DNA of 64,000 bases from CAWKOH01 sp963851245. GTDB lineage: Bacteria; Actinomycetota; Acidimicrobiia; Acidimicrobiales; Palsa-688. Positions 52,078-60,296 of the stretch are shown here, piece by piece. A program made the position numbers and the translations under genes. The notes under the pieces are model-generated. The model saw only the letters and a list, made by a program, of their open reading frames with translations, was not told the DNA's origin and did no database searches. Numbering within the stretch: the stretch's first letter is position 1; each line of letters opens with the position of its first letter. Where the stretch lies: the NCBI GenBank assembly GCA_963851245.1, contig CAWKOH010000013.1, positions 124,001-188,000 on the forward strand, written 5' to 3'.

Positions 52078-53310
52078 GTGTCATCTGATTCGACCTTCGT
52101 GATCGTCGGAGCCAGCCTGGCCGGGGCCAAGGCGGCCGAGACCCTGCGGGCCGAAGGTTTCGAAGGCCGCGTGGTCCTCATCGGCCAGGAGCCGGTGCGG
52201 CCCTACGAACGGCCTCCTATGTCGAAGACCTACCTGCGCGGGGAGACAGATTTCGATGCCGCCGCGGTCCACGAGGCCGGGTTCTACCCCGAGCGCGGCA
52301 TCGAGCTGCGCACCTCCACGACCGTTGTGTCGATCGACCCTGCCGCCCGGGCGGTCGAACTGGAGTCGGGCGAGAGCGTCGCCTATGACCGGTTGCTCCT
52401 GTGCACCGGGGCGGCGCCGCGGCGCCTGGAGGTTCCCGGCGCGGACCTGGACGGTGTCCTTTACCTTCGCAACGTCGGAGACTCCGACGCCATACGGCGC
52501 GCCGTCACGGCATCGGTACCGGTCGTGGTTATCGGAGCCGGGTGGATCGGCGCCGAGGTGGCCGCCTCAGCCCGCCAGCTGGGAGCCGAGGTGACCATGG
52601 TCGAGGTGGCGTCCGTTCCGCTCGAGCGCGTCCTCGGTGCGGAGGTGGGCGGCATCTACCGGGACCTGCATGCCGAGCACGGCGTGCAGCTGCGCTTCGG
52701 GGTGGGAGTGGAATCCGTCGAAGGTGTTGCCGCTGTAGAAGCAGTCCGCCTGACCGACGGGACGGTCCTGCCCGCTGGTGCGGTGGTGGTCGGGGTGGGC
52801 GTGTTCCCCCGGACCGAACTGGCCGCGGCGGCGGGGTTGACGCTCGACAATGGGATCGTGACCGACGAGCATCTCCAGACCAGCACCGGCGGGATCTACG
52901 CGGCGGGCGACGTGGCCAACGTGTTCTATCGCTCATACGGCTCCCACATCCGGCTCGAGCATTGGTCGGCCGCCCTGAACCAGGGACCGGCGGCGGCCAA
53001 GAACATGCTCGGGATCGATACCCCTTACGACAAGATCCCCTACTTCTTTTCTGACCAGTACGACCTCGGAATGGAGTACCGCGGATGGGCTCCGTCTTTC
53101 GACCAGGTGGTGTTGAGAGGCGATAGGGCTCGTCGGGAGTTCATCGCCTTCTGGCTGCTTGACGGCCGGGTCCGGGCGGCCATGAACGCCAACGTCTGGG
53201 ACCAAAGCGAGGCGATCGAGGCGCTCCTTGGCGCCGATCACCCGGTCGAGGCGGCTCGCCTCAGTGACCCCGACGCCGACCTGGCCAGCCTGGTGTCCCA
53301 ATCCACCTGA
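52078..53310 (+). CDS. Ferredoxin reductase-like FAD/NAD(P) oxidoreductase
   Basis: 410 residues. FVIVGASLAGAKAAETLRAEGFEGRVVLIG (FAD), YERPPMSK, VVVIGAGWIGAEVAASARQLGAEVTMVE (NAD), GGIYAAGDVAN and a Reductase_C end (YDKIPYFFSDQYDLGMEYRG). Same family as rubredoxin/ferredoxin reductases that supply P450s or Rieske oxygenases; a P450-supporting role is possible, since two P450s here lack a local reductase. GTG 52078, 33 bases after folE. Confidence 0.92.
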   Translation: MSSDSTFVIVGASLAGAKAAETLRAEGFEGRVVLIGQEPVRPYERPPMSKTYLRGETDFDAAAVHEAGFYPERGIELRTSTTVVSIDPAARAVELESGESVAYDRLLLCTGAAPRRLEVPGADLDGVLYLRNVGDSDAIRRAVTASVPVVVIGAGWIGAEVAASARQLGAEVTMVEVASVPLERVLGAEVGGIYRDLHAEHGVQLRFGVGVESVEGVAAVEAVRLTDGTVLPAGAVVVGVGVFPRTELAAAAGLTLDNGIVTDEHLQTSTGGIYAAGDVANVFYRSYGSHIRLEHWSAALNQGPAAAKNMLGIDTPYDKIPYFFSDQYDLGMEYRGWAPSFDQVVLRGDRARREFIAFWLLDGRVRAAMNANVWDQSEAIEALLGADHPVEAARLSDPDADLASLVSQST

Positions 53311-53385
53311 GCGCCTGATGGGAGATGGCCCGGCCGATGATGACCAGGGCACGGGGCGGCTCTTGCTCTGAGCCATGAGGGCTCG

Positions 53386-53778
53386 ATGGGCCCAGACCAG
53401 CCAGACCCGCCAGACCCGCCAGACCAGCCGGACCAGCCGGACCAGCCGGGTGTGGCCACCTGGGATGACTTCGACAAGGTCGATATGCGCGTCGGGCGGA
53501 TTGTCGAAGTGGCCGAATTCCCTGAAGCCCGCCGCCCGGCGTGGAAACTGCGGATCGACTTCGGTCCCGAGCTTGGTATCAAGCGGTCTTCGGCTCAGAT
53601 AACGAACTACTCCCGCCCCCACCTCGAAGGACGTCTGGTGCTGGCTGTGGTGAACTTCCAGCCCCGCCAGATCGGCCCGTTCGTCTCCGAAGTTCTCACC
53701 CTCGGCACCTGCAGGGGTGACACCGTTCTCCTCCTCGACCCCGCGGCGGAGGCGCAGCCCGGCGACCGCATGGGGTGA
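53386..53778 (+). CDS. csaA: CsaA-like tRNA-binding-domain protein
   Basis: 130 residues. The core WDDFDKVDMRVGRIVEVAEFPEARRPAWKLRIDFGPELGIKRSSAQITNYSRPHLEGR ends in a VVNFQPRQIGPFVSEVLTLG barrel, matching CsaA (Trbp111 fold), a dimeric RNA-binding protein proposed to act as an export chaperone. It has an extra N-terminal stretch of PDQP/PDPP units encoded by 9-bp DNA repeats (about 53392-53452), absent from most relatives. ATG 53386. Confidence 0.88.
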   Translation: MGPDQPDPPDPPDQPDQPDQPGVATWDDFDKVDMRVGRIVEVAEFPEARRPAWKLRIDFGPELGIKRSSAQITNYSRPHLEGRLVLAVVNFQPRQIGPFVSEVLTLGTCRGDTVLLLDPAAEAQPGDRMG

Positions 53779-53918
53779 ACTGCTTCGGTCCGCCAGGTTC
53801 CCGACGCGCAGGTGGTCGTGGTCAGCAGCGGGGCGCAGCAGGCTGTCCGTAGAAGGTGAGCTTCGTCCTGTGGCGTCAAGACCGACCGGCGGCTTCCGCC
53901 CCGTAGCGTCAGGCCCGA

Positions 53919-55550
53919 TCAGTCCGCGAAGAGCCTTGATTGCGGGGCAACGGTTGCCTGCTGCGGGGGCTCGGCTTGGTGGCGTGGGCTGGCCTCCTGC
54001 GGGGTCGGCGGGGATGGGCCGTCGCCGGCGGGGTGCGGCGGGGTTGGCCGGAATGGGCTGCCGCCGGCGGGGTGTCCCGTAGACCGGGACCGGCGTACTT
54101 GGTCAGGCTGCTTGGCATATTCGGGGTGGTGGCGGGGGTGGCGCGGATCTTCGGGCGGGACGAAAGGGCGTTTTCCCGTGCCGGGCGCGAGGGCCCAGTT
54201 GTGGATGGTCTTCTGGCGATGGTGGTGGTGGCAGAGCAGGTCGAGGTGTTCGAGCATGGTGAAGTGGGTTTTGGACCAGTCGATTTCGTGATCTCGTTCG
54301 AGGCGGGCTCGGTTGGGGCAGCCTTTGACGGCGCAGGTGGGGTAGAGCCACTCGAGGGCTGATTGTTGGCAGGCGGTGGGTTGGCGGCCGAGGTGGGCTA
54401 CTCCGACCAGAGTTTGGCCTTTGGTCAGGATTGCGGCTACGAACGGGTCGCCGAATTGGACGAGGTCGTGGGCCACGGAGAGGGGAATGGGGCCGTAGCC
54501 GGCGAGTTCGCAGGTCTCGCCCGGGGCGGTCACGCCGCGCAGCCAGCTGTCGTAGTCCACTCGCAGCAGAAGTTTGACCGGCGCTCCTCGCCGGCGCCGG
54601 CGGCGCCCCCGGGGTGGGGAGCTGCCGCGGAATCGGTCGATGGGCTGCTCGGCGGCCCCGGGCTCGGCGGTGTCGGTCTGGTGGTCATCGGCGGTCTGCT
54701 GGGCGTCGAGGGGTCCAGAGGCGGCCTCGGCCTGCCTGGACGGGCGGGCTGGGGGTCTGTTGAGTGGGTCGCCGGCGGTGGTCTCCCTGGTGGGGCCGGC
54801 GGGTTCGGGATCGTCCGGCAGCCCGGCCTCGGACTGGTCTCCTTCGCTGGTGGCTTCGACGGCGAGCCGGACCAGGCTGTCGAAGGCGTAGGCGTCGGGG
54901 TGCTCGCGCCGGCCTTCTTGGCGGGCCTGGTGGAAGATCTCGTTTTGGATGGGGGCCAAGACGGCCATGATCTGGGCGCCCTCTTCGGGGTTGCCGTAGC
55001 CGTTTAGGTGCCAGGCTCCTTCTAGGTCGGTCCAGGCTCGCAGCCGGCGCCTACGGCGGATCAGCTGACGGCGCTGCTCGAGGTCGGTGACGGCCGCTTT
55101 GGTGCGGGCCACCTCGTCTTTGAGCTCGGAAAGGGAGACGTCCTGGGCAGTTTGGATGAGGCGGGGGGCGGCAGCGGGGTCGGCGTGGGCGGCCCCGGCA
55201 ATGAGGGCGGCCTGGGCCGGGGAAAGTCTCCCGGCCAGAGCCGCATCAGCCACCTCGGGCTGTTCGGCCAGGCACCGGCCGGCCTCGAGGGTGTCCCGGG
55301 CTTGGCCTTTGGAGATCCCGGTCCGCTTCGAGAGCGCATCAGCGGCCGAGCCTTCAGAGGCTGAACCGCCCCAGGCCCTGGTCTCTTCCACTCGCGCCAC
55401 CGCCAGCGCTTTGACGGCGACCATCATGGCTTCTATGGCGGCGGCGTCGTCGATCACCCGGGCCGCTTGGGGGCCGAGCAGCGCGCGGGCGTCGAAGCCT
55501 TTGGCGAAGCGGCCTATGGCTTCCCGCAGTTCGCTGAGTTGCTGGCACAT
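53919..55550 (-). CDS. DUF222/HNH endonuclease (13E12-type)
   Basis: 543 residues from ATG 55550 (GAGG about 8 bases upstream). N-terminal DUF222: LLGPQAARVIDDAAAIEAMM, RTGISKGQARDTLEAGRCLAE, GRLSPAQAALIAGAA. A basic, low-complexity middle; C-terminal HNH nuclease: PTCAVKGCPNRARLERDHEIDWSKTHFTMLEHLDLLCHHHHRQKT with the Cys pairs and catalytic His. The family is highly repeated and mobile in actinobacteria. An SOS box sits about 80 bases upstream. Pro-rich C-terminus. Likely transposition- or damage-linked nuclease; function not settled. Confidence 0.9.
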   Translation of the reverse strand: MCQQLSELREAIGRFAKGFDARALLGPQAARVIDDAAAIEAMMVAVKALAVARVEETRAWGGSASEGSAADALSKRTGISKGQARDTLEAGRCLAEQPEVADAALAGRLSPAQAALIAGAAHADPAAAPRLIQTAQDVSLSELKDEVARTKAAVTDLEQRRQLIRRRRRLRAWTDLEGAWHLNGYGNPEEGAQIMAVLAPIQNEIFHQARQEGRREHPDAYAFDSLVRLAVEATSEGDQSEAGLPDDPEPAGPTRETTAGDPLNRPPARPSRQAEAASGPLDAQQTADDHQTDTAEPGAAEQPIDRFRGSSPPRGRRRRRRGAPVKLLLRVDYDSWLRGVTAPGETCELAGYGPIPLSVAHDLVQFGDPFVAAILTKGQTLVGVAHLGRQPTACQQSALEWLYPTCAVKGCPNRARLERDHEIDWSKTHFTMLEHLDLLCHHHHRQKTIHNWALAPGTGKRPFVPPEDPRHPRHHPEYAKQPDQVRRSRSTGHPAGGSPFRPTPPHPAGDGPSPPTPQEASPRHQAEPPQQATVAPQSRLFAD

Positions 55551-55627
55551 CGGCACGACCTCGAACACTTGACGATCCGAACGGCCGGCCCACGCGCCAG
55601 CGATACCCGTCCCCCACCAAGAGAGGG

Positions 55628-55639
55628 GAACATATGTTC
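55628..55639 (-). promoter_or_regulatory. LexA (SOS) box upstream of the DUF222/HNH gene
   Basis: GAAC-ATAT-GTTC, a perfect dyad matching the actinobacterial SOS box core (GAAC N4 GTTC), 78 bases upstream of the gene start. In mycobacteria several 13E12-type genes are LexA-controlled, so DNA damage induction is the expected behaviour. Confidence 0.75.
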
Positions 55640-55744
55640 GTATCCTAGGCCTCCAGACAGGATCCGTCAAGCACTTTCTGTAGGATCTACAGTCGGTCCA
55701 CGGTCCTCGTGCAGGAATGACGAGGCGGAGTGGTCAGGTGAGTT

Positions 55745-55954
55745 GTGACGTTCCTCGGGATTCAGTACGCCTCCAACGACTCGGGATCGGGTTGGTCGCC
55801 GGCAGGCCTCCCACTCGTACCGGCCCTCACCACAGTGGTGGTGCTGACGATTGCCGCTTTCCTGTTCGTCCGGGACTGGCGCCGGTCGAGGAGCCGAGCC
55901 GGCTCCACACTGGTCCACGAGGCCGAGCGCTGGCTGCGCGACCAGCCGACCTGA
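55745..55954 (+). CDS. Small single-helix membrane protein
   Basis: 69 residues from GTG 55745. One hydrophobic helix, LPLVPALTTVVVLTIAAFLFV, followed by a basic, soluble tail (RDWRRSRSRAGSTLVHEAERWLRD). Reading on the other strand here gives no better protein. It lies in the promoter-side region of the SOS-linked DUF222 gene, transcribed away from it. Unknown; could be spurious. Confidence 0.5.
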   Translation: MTFLGIQYASNDSGSGWSPAGLPLVPALTTVVVLTIAAFLFVRDWRRSRSRAGSTLVHEAERWLRDQPT

Positions 55955-56242
55955 GGCGCGACCAACCCGCCTGAGGTGTGAGTGACCCGCCTGAGGTGTG
56001 ACTACCAACCGCTGACGCGCTAGCCACCGCTGGGTCCGCTACCGGGGCGTGATCAAGATCCGGCTCGGACTCTCCACCCGTGTCGCCGCGGTCAACCTAG
56101 GGACCACTACATCGGGACCAAGCCCACCAGGGTGGCCGGCTAACCGCCGGAACCGGCTCTTCGTTCGGACATCGCCCGACCTCGCTGGCAACGAAACCTA
56201 CGCCCGACGACGCCCCACCGCAACCGGTTGTTCGACAGGCTT
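55955..56242. other. Intergenic, short direct repeats, no gene called
   Basis: 288 bases. Two near-identical copies of CCCGCCTGAGGTGTGA (about 55966 and 55985) directly follow the small membrane gene, and a weak 65-codon frame at 56049 has poor composition. Nothing else is supported. Confidence 0.35.
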
Positions 56243-56605
56243 CTAGCCGACCAGGCCGTCATCCTTGGCCCGGAGCCGCTCCGCCATGGTGCCCATCAGC
56301 TGCAGGGCGAAGTTGGGCGTCTCGGTAACCATGAAGAGAAACCGCCGGCGGTCAATAGGCACGATCCGGCAGTCCGTTTTGGCCACGGCCGAGCCGCTGC
56401 GGTGGCTTCGGTCGATGAGGGCCAGCTCCCCGAAGGCTTCACCGGCCTCGGCGGTACCGACGGGGACACCGTTGACCGTGATGTCGATCGAGCCGTCCAC
56501 AACCACGTACATGTGCTCGGCCGCGTCTCCCTGGTTGAAAACCACCTGGCCGGCCTTGTATTCGACGGCCTCGTTCGAGTTCTGCAGGATCGTGATGCGG
56601 GCCAT
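56243..56605 (-). CDS. Standalone cyclic-nucleotide-binding-domain protein
   Basis: 120 residues from ATG 56605. cNMP-fold: YKAGQVVFNQGDAAEHMYVVVDGSIDITVNGVPVGTAEAGEAFGELALIDRSHRSGSAVAKTDC with the FGELALI cap and the phosphate-binding loop R in DRSHRSGS. No DNA-binding or effector domain follows, so it may relay through a partner. A 12-bp hairpin lies just upstream, at the end of the previous reverse gene. Confidence 0.85.
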   Translation of the reverse strand: MARITILQNSNEAVEYKAGQVVFNQGDAAEHMYVVVDGSIDITVNGVPVGTAEAGEAFGELALIDRSHRSGSAVAKTDCRIVPIDRRRFLFMVTETPNFALQLMGTMAERLRAKDDGLVG

Positions 56606-56640
56606 GCCACGAACGTAGTCGGTCGGCCAACAAGGGCTTA

Positions 56641-56678
56641 GAACGTGGAGGGCGGCCGGACTGCCACCCTCCACGTTC
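56641..56678 (-). terminator. Perfect 12-bp hairpin after the carboxymuconolactone-decarboxylase-like gene
   Basis: GAACGTGGAGGG (56641) and CCCTCCACGTTC (56667) are exact complements around a 14-base loop, 11 bases beyond the stop of the reverse-strand CMD-like gene. No T-run. Confidence 0.65.
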
Positions 56679-56689
56679 TCCGAGTGCGG

Positions 56690-57025
56690 TTAGTCGCCTT
56701 CTGCCGCGAGCTGAGCTTCCAGGGCGGCTTCGAGTACGGCGATGGCGAAGCCGAGAGCCTGGGTGATGTTCTGAGCCGCCGAAACGACTCGGGGAGCGCC
56801 CACGATGGGCGCTACCGCGATCAAGATGCCCTGGGCGTCTTCGATGGTGAGGCCAACGTCGGCCGCGGTGCCGGCGTTGAGCAGGTATGACGCCGGCGGC
56901 GCGTCCTGGGCGACCAGGGCCGCGATGCGGGCGATCATGTGCTCCCGCGGATCGAGGGTGGACCGCTCCAAGGAGGCCGCGGTCATGTCGGCGAGAGTGT
57001 TCAGTACCGGTGTGTCTTCAGGCAT
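56690..57025 (-). CDS. Carboxymuconolactone decarboxylase family protein (no Cys)
   Basis: 111 residues. PVLNTLADMTAASLERSTLDPREHMIARIAALVAQDAPPASYLLNAGTAADVGLTIEDAQGILIAVAPIVGAPR matches CMD/AhpD-like folds of this sub-group; the AhpD CxxC active site is absent, so peroxidase chemistry is unlikely. Role unknown. ATG at 57025. Confidence 0.83.
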   Translation of the reverse strand: MPEDTPVLNTLADMTAASLERSTLDPREHMIARIAALVAQDAPPASYLLNAGTAADVGLTIEDAQGILIAVAPIVGAPRVVSAAQNITQALGFAIAVLEAALEAQLAAEGD

Positions 57026-57185
57026 ACTTGCCTTCCTTGTGGTGTCGGGTCTTCTGCTGACTTGGCACCTGCCAACTGCTGTCTGGCTGGGGGCCGGTCG
57101 TCATGGTCGCGCCGGTTTGGGCGCGCCACATCACCCGGATCATATGAGAAGGGGCGGCTCCGCACCGCAGCCGTAGGCTTTTCGG

Positions 57186-57959
57186 ATGGAACGCGAGCCC
57201 CTGGAAGGCCGCACGGCCCTGGTGACCGGAGCGTCGAGAGGGATCGGGGCGGCCACGGCCCGATCCCTGGATCAGGCCGGGGCCCGGGTAGCGATCGTCT
57301 CGCGAGGCGGGCCGGATCTGGACGAGGTGGGATCCGGAATGGTCCACGAGCCCCTGGTGGTGGCCGCCGATCTGAGTGAATCGAGCGCCGCCACAGAGGT
57401 GGCCGCGCATGTCCTCGAAGCGTTCGGATCAGTCGACATCCTGGTCAACAACGCGGCCGCCGCGGCCCGTCTGGACACCGTGGACACCGAGGCCGCCCTT
57501 ATCGACGAGCTGCTGGCCATCAACGTCCGCGCTCCGCTGCTCCTGACAGCCGCCGTTGTGCCGTCTATGACGGCGCGTCGCCGCGGCTCGATCATCAACC
57601 TGTCGTCGGTCTCGGCTCTGGTCGGGACTCCGAAACGGGCGGCTTATGCCGCCTCGAAGGGGGCGCTGGATGCGGCGACGCGGTCGCTTGCGATTGAGCT
57701 CGGCCCACACGGGATCCGGGTCAACTCGGTGGCTCCCGGCGTGGTCGATACCGCCCTCTGGTCGAGGAACAAGTCCATCCCGGGAGTGATCGAGTCGATC
57801 GAGGGCCAGACTCCCCTGCGCCGTTGGGCGGCGCCGGAGGACGTTGCAGACGTCATCGTGTTCCTCGCCTCGGACGCGGCCCGGTTCATCACAGGTGAGA
57901 CCATTTCGGTTGACGGCGGCATGGCCCGCACCCTCGACCTGTACGCCGGGCCGGTCTGA
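57186..57959 (+). CDS. SDR family oxidoreductase
   Basis: 257 residues. TGASRGIGAATARSLDQAG, DILVNNAAAAARLDTVD, SIINLSSVSAL with catalytic Ser, YAASK Tyr/Lys, PGVVDTALW, GETISVDGGM. Typical 3-oxoacyl reductase-like SDR. It converges on DUF202 with a 17-base gap. Confidence 0.92.
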   Translation: MEREPLEGRTALVTGASRGIGAATARSLDQAGARVAIVSRGGPDLDEVGSGMVHEPLVVAADLSESSAATEVAAHVLEAFGSVDILVNNAAAAARLDTVDTEAALIDELLAINVRAPLLLTAAVVPSMTARRRGSIINLSSVSALVGTPKRAAYAASKGALDAATRSLAIELGPHGIRVNSVAPGVVDTALWSRNKSIPGVIESIEGQTPLRRWAAPEDVADVIVFLASDAARFITGETISVDGGMARTLDLYAGPV

Positions 57960-57976
57960 TCAGGAGGCCGGTCTGA

Positions 57977-58351
57977 TCAGGAGGCCCAGAGCGAGACGAT
58001 GAGCGTAGCCACGACCAGCACCAGCGTATAGATCACGAAGGTCGAAACGATCGTTGGGCTCAGCGGGAGGAACCCGCCAGAACGAATGACGCCCACGCCG
58101 TGCCATTCTCGCCAGGAACCGAACACGAGCAGGCCGCAGACAAGAACACCCCACGCCACGCCCAGGGCGATGAACGGTTCCTGCTTCAGGTGGGCGACAG
58201 TCGGCAGCAACCGGCCGACCGCGAGTGCCACTCCCACGGCGCCCAGAGAGGTCCGCCACCGAGCGAGAAGGGTGCGTTCCGAAGCCAGGTAGGTTCGCCT
58301 GGAGGGGTCCCCGAACTCCGGGACCTCGGCCGAACCCGGCGGCTCGGGCAC
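57977..58351 (-). CDS. DUF202 (YidH-like) membrane protein
   Basis: About 124 residues from GTG 58351. Conserved: FGDPSRRTYLASERTLLARWRTSLGAVGVALAVGRLLP, then helices FIALGVAWGVLVCGLLVFGSW and IVSTFVIYTLVLVVATLIVSLWA. The start lies inside the first unit of a tandem repeat containing repeated GTGCCCGAGCCGCC, so several GTG starts could be used. Small three-helix membrane protein of unknown role. Confidence 0.8.
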   Translation of the reverse strand: MPEPPGSAEVPEFGDPSRRTYLASERTLLARWRTSLGAVGVALAVGRLLPTVAHLKQEPFIALGVAWGVLVCGLLVFGSWREWHGVGVIRSGGFLPLSPTIVSTFVIYTLVLVVATLIVSLWAS

Positions 58352-58426
58352 GCAGCGATCCGGCGGGCACGCGGCGATCCGGCGGCTCGGGCACGCAGCC
58401 ATCCGGCGGCTCGGGCACGCAGCGAT
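58336..58426 (-). repeat. 24-bp tandem repeat over the DUF202 start
   Basis: Four units of CCGGCGGCTCGGGCACGCAGCGAT at 58336, 58360 (five bases deleted, 19 bp), 58379 and 58403. Read on the reverse strand each holds a GTG-CCC-GAG-CCG start-like stretch. The 19-bp unit shifts the frame of upstream units relative to DUF202. Confidence 0.9.
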
Positions 58427-58476
58427 GGTACTCCCGGGCACCGGCGCCGATCGCGGCCGGGGGCGCCGCGGTGGGC

Positions 58477-59166
58477 TCAACCGAGACGCCCCACCACGCT
58501 GAAGGTGGTGGCGTGGCGAACACCGAATCCCAGTGACTCGTAAAGCCGGATGGCGTTGGTGTTGGTGCCGGCGACGTGAAGGAACGGAACCTCGCCTCGG
58601 CCCCGGATCCCAGCCGCGATGGCACCCACCAGCCTGGTGGCCAGGCCCTGGCCGCGATATCGCGAATCGGTGCACACGGCGCTGATCTCGGTCCACCCCG
58701 GTGGATGCAGCCTCTCTCCGGCCATGGCTATGAGGGCCCCTTCCCGGCGTATTCCCAGATAGGTGCCCATGGCCACCGTTCGGGGCAGGAAGGGCCCGGG
58801 GCGGGTGCGGTCGACCAGATCCAGCATCTCGGGCACGTCGTCGTCCCCGAGCACCACCGCATCCGCGTCCGGCGCGCCATCGAAGGCGGTGCCGACCATC
58901 TGGAATCCGTCTGCCTGCCAGCGGATCTTCCAACCATCGGGCGCCGACCCGAGGCCTATGAGGGCGACGGCACCGTCCGGTTCGACGAGGTCGCCCAGGT
59001 TGTCCCACGAGGCCTGGGCGGAAACGTCGGCCAGACCCACGAAAGGGCAGACATCAGGCGGGTAGCGGGCTGCGCCGGGCCGAGTGTCGGCCAGGCGGGC
59101 GTGAGGTCCGGTAAGGGAATGCCAGACCGGGTTATCCAGCTGCGGTGCCGTCAACTCGCCGGCCAT
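58477..59166 (-). CDS. GNAT family N-acetyltransferase
   Basis: 229 residues. The acetyl-CoA site is in the second half: HPPGWTEISAVCTDSRYRGQGLATRLVGAIAAGIRGRGEVPFLHVAGTNTNAIRLYESLGFGVR (motifs A and B). The first half is a poorly conserved extra domain as in FR47-like members. Overlaps the LLM gene at 59151-60296 by 16 bases, so it belongs to the same operon. Substrate amine unknown. Confidence 0.88.
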   Translation of the reverse strand: MAGELTAPQLDNPVWHSLTGPHARLADTRPGAARYPPDVCPFVGLADVSAQASWDNLGDLVEPDGAVALIGLGSAPDGWKIRWQADGFQMVGTAFDGAPDADAVVLGDDDVPEMLDLVDRTRPGPFLPRTVAMGTYLGIRREGALIAMAGERLHPPGWTEISAVCTDSRYRGQGLATRLVGAIAAGIRGRGEVPFLHVAGTNTNAIRLYESLGFGVRHATTFSVVGRLG

Positions 59167-60296
59167 TCCCGAGCCAGCAACTCGTACGAGCGAACCCGAT
59201 CGGCGTGCTCATGGGTGATCGTGGTAACTACCAGCTCATTCGCGCCTGTCGCCTCGGCCAGGCAGCGGAGCTGGTCGGCCACCTGACGCGGAGTTCCCAC
59301 GAACTGGGTGGCCACCCGGTCGGCGACGAGCTCACGGTCCTCATCCGTCCATCGGTGAGCCTCGGCCTCTTTCGGTGTCGGATACGGAATGGCTCCCGCG
59401 CCCACCCGGATGCTGCGGACCCAGAGACCGTAACCGGCCACCAGTTCTCGGGCCTTTTGCTCGTCGTCGGCGACAACCGCATCCGCCGACACGGCGACGT
59501 ACGGTTGGTCGAGCTCAGCGGAGGGACGGAAAGCAGCCCGGTAGGCCTCTACCGCTTCGAGGACGGTGGCCGGGCTTATGTGATAGTTGGCGGCGAAACG
59601 GAGCCCGTTGCGACCGGCCACCTCGGCGCTCGGGCCCCCGCTGCTACCGAGGATCCACACCTGCACTTCGGCACCCTCGCCTGGAACGGCGTGGGCCTCC
59701 AGGCCCTCGCTCGAGGTGTAGTCGCCGCGGAACAGAGCGAGGATGTCATCGATCTGGTCTCCGTAGTCCTGCGGTTCAGCGTTGGGCAGGAGTGTCATGG
59801 ATCGCTGAAGCCGGACCCAAGGCGATCGGAGCAGGGTCTCAATCGGGAATTTCTTCGGGATCAGCAATCCGTTCGGAGTGACCCCATCCGCGGCGGCCCG
59901 GGCCGCGGCCAGGCTCCTCGGCGGCGAGTCGCCCTTCTGGCGGCGGGGCGGGCGACCAGACGAGCGCCCCAGGCCGAGGTCGAGCCGTCCGGGGTAGGCC
60001 GTGTCGAGCAGGCCGAACTCCTCCACGACCGATAGCGCGGTTCGATGTCCCAGCTGCACGCCGCCCGAACCGATCCTGATACTGGAAGTGGCCGCCGCGA
60101 CCAGGCCGATGACGACGGCCGGGGAGACGCCGGCCACGCCCGCGTTCAGATGGTGTTCGGCAAACCAGTAGCGCCTGAAGCCGAGTCGCTCGGCATGGCA
60201 AGAAAGGTCGATGCTGTTGCGAAGGGCCTCCGCAGCAGTCGACCCGGACGAGATCGGAACCAGATCCAGGACCGACAGCGGTATGGCCGCCGTCAT
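59151..60296 (-). CDS. LLM-class flavin-dependent oxidoreductase
   Basis: 381 residues. Luciferase-like barrel: FRRYWFAEHHLNAGVAGVSPAVVIGLVAAATSSIRIGSGGVQLGHRTALSVVEEFGLLDTAYPGRLDLGLGR, with the GxGG flavin phosphate loop and WILGSSGGPSAEVAGRNGLRFAANYH. Close to the MsnO8-type single-component monooxygenase group. ATG 60296 overlaps the stop of the upstream LLM gene (ATGA). Uses reduced FMN from the FMN reductase upstream (inference). Confidence 0.9.
   Translation of the reverse strand: MTAAIPLSVLDLVPISSGSTAAEALRNSIDLSCHAERLGFRRYWFAEHHLNAGVAGVSPAVVIGLVAAATSSIRIGSGGVQLGHRTALSVVEEFGLLDTAYPGRLDLGLGRSSGRPPRRQKGDSPPRSLAAARAAADGVTPNGLLIPKKFPIETLLRSPWVRLQRSMTLLPNAEPQDYGDQIDDILALFRGDYTSSEGLEAHAVPGEGAEVQVWILGSSGGPSAEVAGRNGLRFAANYHISPATVLEAVEAYRAAFRPSAELDQPYVAVSADAVVADDEQKARELVAGYGLWVRSIRVGAGAIPYPTPKEAEAHRWTDEDRELVADRVATQFVGTPRQVADQLRCLAEATGANELVVTTITHEHADRVRSYELLAREWPAS

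Noticed and set aside
54363..55007. Forward 214-codon Gly-rich frame
   Set aside because: Antisense to the DUF222/HNH gene; low complexity only.
56049..56246. Forward 65-codon frame
   Set aside because: Basic, low-complexity composition, no ribosome site or motif; insufficient to call a gene.
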